Shown piece by piece: positions 9,253-17,979 of a stretch of DNA of 64,000 nucleotides; the first letter of the stretch is position 1, and the number at the start of each line of letters is the position of its first letter. Both the position numbers and the translations under genes were made by a program. The notes under the pieces are model-generated. The model searched no databases, was not told the DNA's origin, and worked only from the letters and a program-made list of their open reading frames with translations. This stretch comes from Candidatus Enterococcus moelleringii (lineage in GTDB: Bacteria > Bacillota > Bacilli > Lactobacillales > Enterococcaceae), in assembly GCF_017377575.1 (NCBI RefSeq), contig NZ_JAFREM010000018.1, forward strand, positions 248,001 to 312,000, given 5' to 3'.

Positions 9253-9966
9253 ATGATTTCACTGGAAGAATATTTATCAAATGGACAGACGACAGTGTCC
9301 AATCTCTTTCTTAAAAATTACGCTCGTTTAGGGCTTTCGACTTTTGAATCGATGCTGTGGCTTCAGCTGCTGGCAGCTAGTCAATCCGGCAATGACTTTC
9401 CTGATTTGGTGAAGGTGGCCGATTCGATGGGCATCACCAACGAAAAAGTCTATGAACTATTAGGTGATCTAATCAATAAAGGCTTTGTGGAGCTGGAGAA
9501 CGCGCTGGACGAAAATGGGCGTCACAAAGACCGCTACAATTTAATGCCGGCCTATGAAAAATTATCGGTGTTAAAAGAGCAAGAACGTTTCCAAGAAGAG
9601 CAGTTGACGGAAGAGCAGGCAATTAAGAAGATGTATCAGTCCTTCGAACAGGAATTTGGTCGTCCGCTTTCAGCGATTGAATACCAGCGGATTGGCCAAT
9701 GGATTGAGGAAGATCACTACGCACCAGACCTGATTGCCTTGGCTTTAAGAGAGGCTGTGTTAAATCAAGCCTACAACTTAACCTATATTGACCGAGTGCT
9801 GTTAAGCTGGGAGCGGAAAAACATCCGCACCAAGCAGCAGGTCGAGGAAGAACAAAAACGCCGCAAGCAGATTTTGCTGCAAAAAGAGGAAGTGAAGGGT
9901 TCGGAGGAATTGCCGAAGGTTTCCTTGTATAACTGGTTGAAGGAGAAGGATTCAGATGCTAAGTAA
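9253..9966 (+). CDS. dnaD: DNA replication initiation protein DnaD
   Basis: Primosome component that helps load the helicase at oriC and at restarting forks. The 237-aa product has the N-terminal winged-helix oligomerisation domain (about 1-100) and the C-terminal DnaD/DnaB-type DNA-binding domain (about 125-195). The tail is charged. The ATG follows GGAGG. It overlaps nth by 11 bases, so the two are translationally coupled. Confidence 0.93.
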   Translation: MISLEEYLSNGQTTVSNLFLKNYARLGLSTFESMLWLQLLAASQSGNDFPDLVKVADSMGITNEKVYELLGDLINKGFVELENALDENGRHKDRYNLMPAYEKLSVLKEQERFQEEQLTEEQAIKKMYQSFEQEFGRPLSAIEYQRIGQWIEEDHYAPDLIALALREAVLNQAYNLTYIDRVLLSWERKNIRTKQQVEEEQKRRKQILLQKEEVKGSEELPKVSLYNWLKEKDSDAK

Positions 9967-10606
9967 GGAAAAAACGATGGAAGCTATCTCCCGCATGTAT
10001 GAAATGTTTCCGGAAGCCCACGGTGAACTGGTCTCGGATAATCCCTTTCAGCTGCTGATCGCGGTGATTCTTAGCGCTCAAGCCACCGATGTTTCGGTCA
10101 ATAAAGCGACACCGGCTTTATTTGCGGCTTATCCCACGCCAGAAGCCTTGAGCCAGGCGCCGATTGAAGGAATTATCGAGAAGATCAAAACAATTGGTCT
10201 GTATCGCAACAAGGCGAAAAACATCAAGGCCTGTGCTGAGATGCTGTTAGAAGAATATGGCGGTGAAGTGCCGAAAACGCGGGAAGAGCTGATTAAGCTC
10301 CCGGGAGTTGGCCGTAAAACTGCCAATGTGGTGATGGGGGATGCCTTTGGATTTCCAGCGATTGCGGTGGATACCCACGTTGAACGAGTGAGCAAACGGC
10401 TGCGAATTTGCAAGCTGAAGGCCAGTGTCACCGAGGTAGAAGAAACCTTGATGCGGAAAGTTCCTAAAGAATTATGGGTAAAGACCCATCACACCATGAT
10501 TTTCTTTGGCCGCTACCATTGTATGGCTCGTTCGCCAAAATGCGAAATTTGTCCATTACTGGATTTGTGCCAGGATGGCAAGGATCGTTTGAAAATTGCC
10601 AAATAA
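9956..10606 (+). CDS. nth: Endonuclease III (DNA glycosylase / AP lyase)
   Basis: Removes oxidised pyrimidines in base excision repair. 216 aa. The helix-hairpin-helix LPGVGRKTANVV contains the catalytic Lys, the catalytic Asp follows in AVDTHVERV, and the 4Fe-4S cysteines are in the C-terminal CMARSPKCEICPLLDLC. It overlaps the dnaD end, a standard firmicute arrangement, and ends at a bidirectional terminator. Confidence 0.96.
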   Translation: MLSKEKTMEAISRMYEMFPEAHGELVSDNPFQLLIAVILSAQATDVSVNKATPALFAAYPTPEALSQAPIEGIIEKIKTIGLYRNKAKNIKACAEMLLEEYGGEVPKTREELIKLPGVGRKTANVVMGDAFGFPAIAVDTHVERVSKRLRICKLKASVTEVEETLMRKVPKELWVKTHHTMIFFGRYHCMARSPKCEICPLLDLCQDGKDRLKIAK

Positions 10607-10657
10607 AAGAGAACCTGAAGACTTATCTAATGAAGATAAGTTTTCAGGTTCTCTTTG
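10606..10657. terminator. Bidirectional terminator between nth and ponA
   Basis: A long near-perfect inverted repeat (AAAGAGAACCTGAA arm plus an inner ACTTATCT arm) with A and T flanks on the two sides. Confidence 0.9.
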
Positions 10658-10669
10658 GTTTTAACCAAT

Positions 10670-13000
10670 CTACTGTGTAGCCGGCGGTGTTAGAGTAGCG
10701 CCGCCTTGGTTTTGACCAGTGTTTCCGCCATCGCCGCCCGTACCAGCGCCAGGTGTTGTGGTACCTGGATCAGGCAAAGGGGTGTTATCGCTTGGCTGCT
10801 GCGGTTCAGTTGCCGGAGCGGACGGTGTCGTTACATCCGGTGCAGCAGATGGAGTGGTTTCTTCCTCTGCGTCATCCGGCGTTGTCGCGCTTGGAACGGT
10901 ATAGCCGTTATTATTGTTATAGTTGTTGTAGCCATTGTTATAGGAATAGCTTGGTGTTTGCTGATAAGGAACATCAGTAGCGCCCTTCACATACAATTCA
11001 TTGCCGACCCGAACCACATCGTCTGGGAAATCCCAATCGACATTCGGAACACTAGCTGAAACATACTCCATCAGCTCGCGGTAAACGTCCATCGCAATCA
11101 TATTAGACTGCGAGGTGATCGGCGTCAGTTTCTCGTTATAACCAGTCCAGACAGACATCGCATAATTGGTCGTATATCCAGTAAAGGTAACGTCTGGTGA
11201 AACACTGCCATAATTAGTAGTAATTTGTGCCAGCTCATCAGCGGTATAGTTGGAAGTCCCAGTTTTACCAGCTTGAATTAACGAAGGAATCCGAGCGTTT
11301 GTGCCTGTACCTTGAGTGATTACGTCTTTTAGAATATCGGTAATCATATAAGCGGTATAAGATTCCATCGCTTTTTCCCCTTCACTTTGGAAGGTTTCTT
11401 CGGTGCCGTCAGGATAAACGATCCGGCTGACATATTGCGGTTCGTAATACGTTCCGCCGTTGGCAAAGGCCGAATAAGCTGCCGCCATTTTCTCGCTGGA
11501 CACGCCATATTCAGGGTTGTCCAAAGTTTGCGTGTTGCTGGAAATCGCATTAGACAATTGAATGTCTTCGTATTTGATTCCTAGTTTACCTAGGAATTCA
11601 GACACTTGATCGGCACCGACTTGATCAAACAGCTTCACTGCCGGGACATTCCGTGAATCGTACAATGCTTGACGCAAGGTAATGTTGCCGTAGTAGCTGT
11701 TGTCCCAGTTCATAACTGGCGTCTTAGTGCCTGGATAATTGTAGGGTGCATCTTGAATGTACGTGCCGGTAGACAGCTGATCGTATTCAATCGCTGGACC
11801 GTAATCAGTGATCGGTTTAACCGTCGAACCGAAGTCGCGGTTGGTACTTACGGCTAAGTTGTTGCCTAAAAAGACATCGGAAGCAATGTTTCGTCCGCCG
11901 ATTTGAGCCGTTACTTTCCCGGTGTTGACGTCCATTAAAGTTGCCGCAACCTGCAGCTCTTCGTCTGGATATTGAACGTACATATCAGTATTGACAATAT
12001 CATACAGTTGTTTTTGGGCATCCATATCTAAGTTGGTATAGATTTCAAGGCCATCGGTATAAACATCCTTGCCGGTTTTACGTTCGACTTCAGCGATAAC
12101 TTCCTTCATATAGTTATCCGAAATCCGCCGTTCTTCGTTATCTGTTGACAACGGCTGCAAGCCTGCTTGAACATCTGCTGCAGAAGCTTCATCATATTCA
12201 GCTTGTGTAATCTTGTTGTTCTCCAGCATAGTGTAAAGCACGGTGTTGCGACGCTTCTTCGCTGCATCAGCATGCTGGTAAGGGTCATAGGCACTCGGTG
12301 CTTGCGGCATACCTGCCAGTAAAGCAATTTCGGCGATAGTTAATTCATTTAGCGGTCGGCCATAGTAGGTTTCCGCTGCCGTCTTCATGCCGTAAACGCC
12401 ATTGGCCATGTAGACTTTGTTAATATAGTAGGTCAAAATGTCTTGCTTTGACTTTTGCTGTTCCAGCTTTAATGCCAACCAAGCTTCCTGAGCTTTGCGC
12501 CGCAGGGTTTGGTCAGAGCTGTCAGTGGAGAAGTAAGACAGCTTAATCAGCTGCTGGGTTAAGGTACTTCCTCCTTGAACAGTATCGTTGGTCAAGTTGT
12601 GGATCGCTGAGCCGACAATTCGAATCGGGTCAATCCCGTTGTGGTCGAAGAAACGACGATCCTCAATCGATACAATCGCATCGTCCAATTCCTGAGGGAT
12701 CTCGTCTGCGTTGGCGGTTTCTCTTTTTTCGGCGCCTAAATCTTCAAACTCAGTATCACTGTTGTCGAAAAATTTAGAGGACGCTGGTGCTTCTAATGCT
12801 TTTTCAGTCAGTTTGGGGGCATCACTTACATAGAAGAAGAACAGCCCGACACCTGCCAGCATAACTAAACATAAGAAGCCGACGATCACCGTTAAGATCT
12901 TAATAGGCAAGCCAGTCTTTTGCTTTGAACGCTTCATCTTGCCCTTTTTGGTTCTTGCCGCCTTTTTCGGTCGTTTCTCTGAACGAGAGGTCTTTGCCAT
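10670..13000 (-). CDS. ponA: Class A penicillin-binding protein PBP1a
   Basis: Bifunctional peptidoglycan synthase. The 776-aa product has a highly basic cytoplasmic N-terminus (about 1-30) and one membrane anchor (about 33-55). The GT51 glycosyltransferase domain follows, with the catalytic EDRRFFDHNG near residue 112. The transpeptidase has the active-site STVKP near 390 and KTGTS near 578. The last 100 residues are low-complexity Asn/Tyr, Pro/Thr and Gly/Gln-rich sequence, as in other lactic acid bacteria. It starts 8 bases after recU, the conserved recU-ponA pair. Confidence 0.95.
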   Translation of the reverse strand: MAKTSRSEKRPKKAARTKKGKMKRSKQKTGLPIKILTVIVGFLCLVMLAGVGLFFFYVSDAPKLTEKALEAPASSKFFDNSDTEFEDLGAEKRETANADEIPQELDDAIVSIEDRRFFDHNGIDPIRIVGSAIHNLTNDTVQGGSTLTQQLIKLSYFSTDSSDQTLRRKAQEAWLALKLEQQKSKQDILTYYINKVYMANGVYGMKTAAETYYGRPLNELTIAEIALLAGMPQAPSAYDPYQHADAAKKRRNTVLYTMLENNKITQAEYDEASAADVQAGLQPLSTDNEERRISDNYMKEVIAEVERKTGKDVYTDGLEIYTNLDMDAQKQLYDIVNTDMYVQYPDEELQVAATLMDVNTGKVTAQIGGRNIASDVFLGNNLAVSTNRDFGSTVKPITDYGPAIEYDQLSTGTYIQDAPYNYPGTKTPVMNWDNSYYGNITLRQALYDSRNVPAVKLFDQVGADQVSEFLGKLGIKYEDIQLSNAISSNTQTLDNPEYGVSSEKMAAAYSAFANGGTYYEPQYVSRIVYPDGTEETFQSEGEKAMESYTAYMITDILKDVITQGTGTNARIPSLIQAGKTGTSNYTADELAQITTNYGSVSPDVTFTGYTTNYAMSVWTGYNEKLTPITSQSNMIAMDVYRELMEYVSASVPNVDWDFPDDVVRVGNELYVKGATDVPYQQTPSYSYNNGYNNYNNNNGYTVPSATTPDDAEEETTPSAAPDVTTPSAPATEPQQPSDNTPLPDPGTTTPGAGTGGDGGNTGQNQGGATLTPPATQ

Positions 13001-13008
13001 AGTTGTAG

Positions 13009-13620
13009 TTACTCCTTTTTACAAATAAATTCATCCACAGCATCTAAGTAAGGAATTCGTGGTGCAATCTTGGGGAAGATTTCGATTCCTTCAGTTTCGA
13101 CTTGGCTTAAAGTCATGGATTTCTTTCCGGATGCTTGCTGCTCCCAGAGAGCGATTAACACTTCGCTGGACAGAAAGAAACAACGTTCGATGCTGGAAAA
13201 CCATAATAGAATAAAACAAATACCGCCTTGTTTTAAACAGTTCTTCATATGATCAATCTGGTGCTGATGGAAATTCTTAAAGGGAAATGAAGTCTTGTTT
13301 TTGGTTTCCTTGGCTTCAAAATCCAAATAATACCCCTTGTATACACCATTATAATCGGTTGTAGAAGGTTGTCTAAAATACGCTTCCTTAATCACCGCCG
13401 CACTTCGTCTAGGATAATCTACCTTAACAATTTGAAGTGGAGTTGGTTTTTTATGGATAACTGCGATATCATGGGTAAGGTAATAGTCATTACTTTGATT
13501 AATGGCTTCCTCAAAACGCATCCCACGATTGGCGAAATTTGTTCGTTTTGTTAGTTTCGCGCTTTCTTTAGGCGTACTATCCGATGAAAATAATTGACCG
13601 TTGGGGTAACGGAAGGCCAT
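13009..13620 (-). CDS. recU: Holliday junction resolvase RecU
   Basis: Resolves four-way junctions in recombination and chromosome segregation. I choose the ATG at 13620 (product starts MAFRYPNG, 203 aa) because CAGGAG lies 8-9 bases upstream, rather than the longer frame from 13644. The catalytic region YYLDFEAKETKNKTSFPFKN carries the Asp/Glu/Lys signature of the family. A TATAAT lies about 20 bases upstream on this strand. Pairing with ponA is the standard firmicute order. Confidence 0.93.
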   Translation of the reverse strand: MAFRYPNGQLFSSDSTPKESAKLTKRTNFANRGMRFEEAINQSNDYYLTHDIAVIHKKPTPLQIVKVDYPRRSAAVIKEAYFRQPSTTDYNGVYKGYYLDFEAKETKNKTSFPFKNFHQHQIDHMKNCLKQGGICFILLWFSSIERCFFLSSEVLIALWEQQASGKKSMTLSQVETEGIEIFPKIAPRIPYLDAVDEFICKKE

Positions 13621-13687
13621 GCTTATCACGCTCCTGTTTGACATTATATCAAATTATTCAGTTTTTATCTGAAAGAGAGAAAAAATT

Positions 13688-14245
13688 ATGGCAGAAATTA
13701 TCAAAAGATTATACATTAGCGGCTACCAAGGCTTTGAAATGGGGATTTTCAACCAAAAAGACCCCCGGGTTACGGTGATTAAACACGCCCTAAAACGCGA
13801 GCTTAAGAATTATTTAGAAAATGGCCTGGAATGGGTCATGACCGGCGGAACACTGGGCTGCGAGATTTGGGCCGGGCAGGTGGCCCTGGAATTAAAAGAA
13901 GAGTATCCTGAGCTGAAATTGGCGCTGATTTTTCCTTTCGAAGAATTTGGCAGTAAATGGAACGAAAACAATCAGCTGTTGTTAACAGAGCTGAAAACAA
14001 AGGCAGATTTCGTAGATTCCGTTAGTCATCATCCTTATCAAAATCCGGTGCAATTTCGCAATCACACGGAATTTTTACTGAATCATACCGAGGGCAGCTT
14101 GTTAATTTATGATCCGGAATTTCCAGGAAAAACCAAGTATTTGCTGGCGTCGATTGAACGATTTCAAGAGAAAAATCCTTATGAATTACAAATGATTTCC
14201 ATGGATGATCTAGAAAATTCGTATGATTTCGAGGATAGTGTTTGA
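13688..14245 (+). CDS. ypsA: YpsA family protein (DUF1273, SLOG fold)
   Basis: The 185-aa product has the YpsA pattern: an N-terminal LYISGYQGFEMGIF and the glycine-rich MTGGTLGCEIWAG of the SLOG/Rossmann nucleotide-binding fold. In Bacillus YpsA is linked to cell division and oxidative stress. It is divergent from recU and just upstream of gpsB, the usual place. The gpsB promoter overlaps its last codons. Confidence 0.9.
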   Translation: MAEIIKRLYISGYQGFEMGIFNQKDPRVTVIKHALKRELKNYLENGLEWVMTGGTLGCEIWAGQVALELKEEYPELKLALIFPFEEFGSKWNENNQLLLTELKTKADFVDSVSHHPYQNPVQFRNHTEFLLNHTEGSLLIYDPEFPGKTKYLLASIERFQEKNPYELQMISMDDLENSYDFEDSV

Positions 14246-14270
14246 TTTCCTTTGCCGTATCCGCTATGAT
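14242..14270 (+). promoter_or_regulatory. Sigma-A promoter of gpsB
   Basis: TTGATT and TATGAT separated by 17 bp; the -35 box overlaps the ypsA stop. Confidence 0.65.
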
Positions 14271-14317
14271 AGTTAAGGAAAGTTATAATTAGTCAAAGAC
14301 GTTAATGAGGTGGAAAA

Positions 14318-14728
14318 ATGGCGAATGTAATTTATACTCCTAATGATATTTTGGAACAAGAATTCAAAACGAAGATGCGTGGATACGATCCCATCGAAGT
14401 GGATGAATTTTTGGATAATGTCATTAAGGACTACGAAGCATACAACAAGGAATTATTAGTATTAAGAGAAGAAAACGATCGATTAAAAGCGAAAATGGAC
14501 CAATTGTCTAAAGCACAACCATCCCCAACTCGCGTAAAAGAAGCAGCAGCACCTAAGAGCTCTGCTGTCACCAACTTTGATATTCTGAAACGTTTGTCAA
14601 ATCTGGAACGTGAAGTGTTTGGTAAGAAATTAGACCAACAAGCTTCTGCAACCCAAACAGCGGTAGATGATATTAAACAAAACTACACGCAAGCAGATAG
14701 CGACAACGAAAAAACACGTCAATTTTAA
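14318..14728 (+). CDS. gpsB: Cell division protein GpsB
   Basis: DivIVA-like coiled-coil adaptor that coordinates peptidoglycan synthases during division. 136 aa. The N-terminal domain has the family sequence [22 protein letters not shown], a coiled coil runs to about residue 65, then a Pro/Ala/Ser-rich linker and a C-terminal helical trimerisation segment. GAGGTGG lies before the ATG. It is immediately followed by the RNase P RNA gene, a conserved pair in this group. Confidence 0.95.
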   Translation: MANVIYTPNDILEQEFKTKMRGYDPIEVDEFLDNVIKDYEAYNKELLVLREENDRLKAKMDQLSKAQPSPTRVKEAAAPKSSAVTNFDILKRLSNLEREVFGKKLDQQASATQTAVDDIKQNYTQADSDNEKTRQF

Positions 14729-14735
14729 TTAAAAT

Positions 14736-15126
14736 TGAATTTGCAATTTTCGGGTAATCGCGGCTGTTTTTACAGCTGAGGAAAGTCCATGCTCGCACAA
14801 GACTGAGATTGTCTGTAGTGTTCGTGCTTAGCGAAACCATAAGCTAAGGTACTTCTTTTGGAGTAACGGCAGAAAAAAGGGCTAAGGAGCAATCTATGCC
14901 TGAGTATTCTTGAAAGTGCCACAGTGACGAAGCATTTTAGGAAACTAAAATGGTGGAACGCGGTAAACCCCTCGAGCGAGCAACCCAAACAACGGTAGGG
15001 GCACTCTTTCTAAGGAAATGAACGATGAAGGAGCCGACATTGTCGGAGATAGATGATTACCACGTTAGGCAGCTTTCCCTGAGGTGTCTAGCGTACAGAA
15101 CATGGCTTACAGAAAATTGCAAGATT
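14736..15126 (+). ncRNA. rnpB: RNase P RNA, type B
   Basis: Catalytic RNA that matures tRNA 5' ends. The universally conserved 5' segment GAGGAAAGTCCATGCTCGCA is at about 14778-14797, and the matching 3' segment ACAGAACATGGCTTACAG is near 15095-15112. The ends (AATTTGCAATTTT and AAAATTGCAAG) form the P1 helix. No type A specific elements are apparent and the host group uses type B. End points are estimated from P1. Confidence 0.95.
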
Positions 15127-15130
15127 TCAG

Positions 15131-15164
15131 GGTACCTTCCAACTTTGTTGAGAAGGTTTTTTTT
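15131..15164 (+). terminator. Terminator of rnpB
   Basis: ACCTTC(C)AAC pairs with GTTGAGAAGGT, followed by eight T. Confidence 0.8.
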
Positions 15165-15214
15165 CTGAATTAGAGAAATAATTTACTGGATTGATTCCAG
15201 ATAAGGAGAATAAC

Positions 15215-16372
15215 ATGAAAAAATTCCAACTAATTGCCACAGCAGCTGCCGGTATTGAAGCGCTGGTGGGAAAAGAATTACGGGACCTGGGCATTGATTG
15301 CCAGATTGAAAACGGTCGGGCTCGTTTTGAAGGCGACCTGGAGACCATTGCCACAGCGAATCTTTGGCTGCGTACAGCTGACCGGGTGAAAATCGTAGTG
15401 GGTGAATTTGATGCCTTTACCTTCGATGAATTATTTGAACAGGTGAAAGCTTTGCCTTGGGAAGACTTCCTGCCAATGGATGCAAAATTCCCAGTAGCTG
15501 GCCGTTCCATCAAATCAAAATTGTACAGTGTGCCTGACTGTCAGGCGATTACCAAAAAAGCGATCGTTGAACGCTTGCGGGGAGTCTATCACCGTCCAGC
15601 GAGTGTGCCATTGCCAGAAACCGGCGCTTTCTTCCAGTTAGAAGTAGCGCTATTGAAGGATCATGTAGTATTAACGATTGATACCACTGGCCCAAGCTTG
15701 TTTAAACGGGGCTACCGGTTGGAAAAAGGCGGCGCACCATTGAAGGAAAACATGGCGGCAGCTTTGATTCAATTAACCAACTGGCGCAAAGATCGTCCCT
15801 TTTATGATCCGGTTTGCGGTTCAGGGACTTTATGTATTGAAGCAGCCTTAATCGGTCACAATATCGCACCCGGCTTCAATCGTGAGTTTGTTTGCGAAAC
15901 TTGGGATTGGTTTGATAAGGAAGTCTTTGAAAAAGTGCGGGCTGAAGCTGAAGCAAAAGCTGATTATGACATTGTTCTGGATATTACCGGTGCTGATATT
16001 AACGGTCAAATGATCGATATTGCTCAACGCAATGCCGATGAAATCGGCTTGGGGGATTCAATTGTCTTCAAGCAGCAAGCTATCAAGGATTTCAAAACCG
16101 ATAAAGAATACGGCGTTATCGTAGCTAATCCGCCTTACGGAGAACGTCTAGGCGATGAAGAAAAGGTACAACAGCTGTACCGGGAAATGGGCCAAGTCTT
16201 TAAGCCTTTGAAAACTTGGAGCAAGTACATTCTAACCAGCGACCTGACCTTTGAAGAACATTATGGCGCGAAAGCCACAAAAAAACGTAAATTATACAAC
16301 GGAGCGATTCGTACCGATCTCTTCCAATATTGGGGTCAACGTCCACCAAGAAAAGAGAAGCCAAGTGAATAA
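15215..16372 (+). CDS. THUMP domain RNA methyltransferase (RlmL/YpsC type)
   Basis: Probable 23S rRNA guanine-N2 methyltransferase. The start is the ATG at 15215 (MKKFQLIATAAAG), which has AAGGAG upstream; the longer frame from 15191 has no site. 385 aa. The N-terminal ferredoxin-like/THUMP region covers about 1-150. The SAM domain has DPVCGSGTLCIEAAL near 198 and the catalytic NPPYGERLG near 308. Corresponds to YpsC of Bacillus, also found next to gpsB and rnpB. Its stop overlaps the next start. Confidence 0.9.
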   Translation: MKKFQLIATAAAGIEALVGKELRDLGIDCQIENGRARFEGDLETIATANLWLRTADRVKIVVGEFDAFTFDELFEQVKALPWEDFLPMDAKFPVAGRSIKSKLYSVPDCQAITKKAIVERLRGVYHRPASVPLPETGAFFQLEVALLKDHVVLTIDTTGPSLFKRGYRLEKGGAPLKENMAAALIQLTNWRKDRPFYDPVCGSGTLCIEAALIGHNIAPGFNREFVCETWDWFDKEVFEKVRAEAEAKADYDIVLDITGADINGQMIDIAQRNADEIGLGDSIVFKQQAIKDFKTDKEYGVIVANPPYGERLGDEEKVQQLYREMGQVFKPLKTWSKYILTSDLTFEEHYGAKATKKRKLYNGAIRTDLFQYWGQRPPRKEKPSE

Positions 16373-17048
16373 CGATTTAACGGCGATTCGCAACTACAGC
16401 TATGAAAAATTGACGGACGACACGACAGGTCACGATTTTTTTCATAGCGAGCGGGTGGCGAAAATTGCCGAAGCTTTACGGCTTGAGGAAAATGCCGGCG
16501 ATGAAGCGATTATTTGGGCAGCCAGCTACCTGCACGATGTGATCGATGACAAGGTAGTGGCTAATCCAGCGGCCGAACGGCAAAAAATCGTTGAGTTTCT
16601 GGCTTCTTTGGAGTGGTCCAACGATAAGATCCAGCAGGTCTTAGGGATTATCGACAACCTTTCTTATTCCAAGGAATTGGAAAATGGCAAGGCCGATTTG
16701 ACCATCGAAGGGCAGATTGTCCAGGATGCGGATCGGATTGATGCGCTGGGGGCAATTGGTATTATGCGCACCGCTTATTACGGTGGTCACAGCCAAAGTC
16801 CAATGCATTTACCTGATCGGACACCGAAAAAATTCAAAACTAAAGCCGAATACCGGGAAAAAAGTACGGTAGTCAATCATTTTTACGAGAAGCTTTTTTT
16901 ATTGGAAGAAACTATGAATACAGTCGCGGGCAAGCGGGAGGCTCATCGCCGAACCACCTTCATGCACATTTTTTTAGACGAGTTTTATGCAGAATGGGAC
17001 GGAAAGTTGTTGACTTCTGAGGAAAATGAGCCGAAAATGAAAGGATAA
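16365..17048 (+). CDS. HD domain phosphohydrolase
   Basis: Metal-dependent phosphohydrolase of unknown substrate. The GTG at 16365 overlaps the methyltransferase stop and gives 227 aa starting MNNDLTAIRNYSYEKL; the computed longer frame from 16251 lies inside the upstream gene. The HD motif residues are visible as GHDFFHSERV, YLHDVIDD and the distal QDADRIDALGAIG. This places it in the YedJ-like group. Translational coupling suggests it shares the methyltransferase transcript. Confidence 0.85.
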   Translation: MNNDLTAIRNYSYEKLTDDTTGHDFFHSERVAKIAEALRLEENAGDEAIIWAASYLHDVIDDKVVANPAAERQKIVEFLASLEWSNDKIQQVLGIIDNLSYSKELENGKADLTIEGQIVQDADRIDALGAIGIMRTAYYGGHSQSPMHLPDRTPKKFKTKAEYREKSTVVNHFYEKLFLLEETMNTVAGKREAHRRTTFMHIFLDEFYAEWDGKLLTSEENEPKMKG

Positions 17049-17125
17049 GGTGAAGGTAGGCCAATCGTTATCCTTATGCATTGCTTTTTCGTATAATTGG
17101 TCCAGTAAGGAAAGGGGATCAAAGG

Positions 17126-17473
17126 ATGTTAAATCGTCAGATGATACAGCCTGAGAAAATGTCGTCCCTTCTTTCGGAATTAACTGAAGGCTTATTTGCA
17201 ATTCGTGGAAGAATGAAATCAAAAACTTACCAGGTACTGCTTTACAAATATGAAGAGGACTTTCTGCTTTTGAAGAACCCTTATTTGCTCCATCTGTTAA
17301 TGGATGACGTTCAAGGTTATTCCTGGAGTAAAGAGGTTTTGCTAGATACGATCGAAGAAACGTTAGAAAGTAATCAATATTATCCGACTTCGAAAGAATG
17401 GGTAGAGTTAGATCTACAGACGCTGAAATTGACTGATAACGTTGAAATTGAATGGTTTCAATTTGAAGAATAA
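17126..17473 (+). CDS. Conserved hypothetical protein
   Basis: 115-aa acidic protein beginning MLNRQMIQPEKMSSLL, with no membrane segment or motif that I recognise. The ATG at 17126 follows an AAAGGGGATCAAAGG purine stretch and a TATAAT at 17092-17097; the longer frame from 17081 overlaps that promoter. It ends at a bidirectional terminator. Confidence 0.7.
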   Translation: MLNRQMIQPEKMSSLLSELTEGLFAIRGRMKSKTYQVLLYKYEEDFLLLKNPYLLHLLMDDVQGYSWSKEVLLDTIEETLESNQYYPTSKEWVELDLQTLKLTDNVEIEWFQFEE

Positions 17474-17498
17474 CAGGAAATCCTGTTATTCTTTTTTT
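17468..17498. terminator. Bidirectional terminator
   Basis: GAATAACAGGA pairs with TCCTGTTATTC across two A bases, followed by T; it serves the two convergent genes. Confidence 0.85.
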
Positions 17499-17800
17499 CG
17501 GAATTGGCGGAACAATAAGAAGAAGTTAATCACCGTCAATACGACACCTAGCAGCAAAGGAATCAGCAGCAGGCCCGGCGCGTAGCCAAAAGACTCTTTA
17601 AAGTCTTCTAAAGGATTAACTAAAAGAACGGTTTGGCTATAACGATAGACTTGGTAACTAAAAGTCGTTAAAAAGACTGATATCAAAGCTAACGCAAAAC
17701 GGCGATAATCTGAATATTTTGCTTTTCGAACAAATAGGAAAATAACATAAAGTACAATTAAGCCGATGGGTACGCCAAAGGCAAATGTGGCAGTTAACAT
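17486..17800 (-). CDS. Small three-span membrane protein
   Basis: 104 aa with three hydrophobic segments (about 5-25, 35-52, 75-95) and a basic C-terminus. The ATG is preceded by TAAGGAGC on the reverse strand. No family recognised and no functional clue from neighbours. Confidence 0.7.
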   Translation of the reverse strand: MLTATFAFGVPIGLIVLYVIFLFVRKAKYSDYRRFALALISVFLTTFSYQVYRYSQTVLLVNPLEDFKESFGYAPGLLLIPLLLGVVLTVINFFLLFRQFRKKE

Positions 17801-17979
17801 AATAATAGCTCCTTAAAGTTTAAATTCGATTGGGTTTGTACTATTATACTATATCATTTATCGAATTGGCTTTTTTGAGGTTGAAAATATTTTGCGCTGC
17901 CGAACTATCCGCTTCTCTTGGAGCTATAGTTTGTGAAAATAAAGCTTTTTCGGTAAAGTGAGCAGTAGGAGGTTTTGTT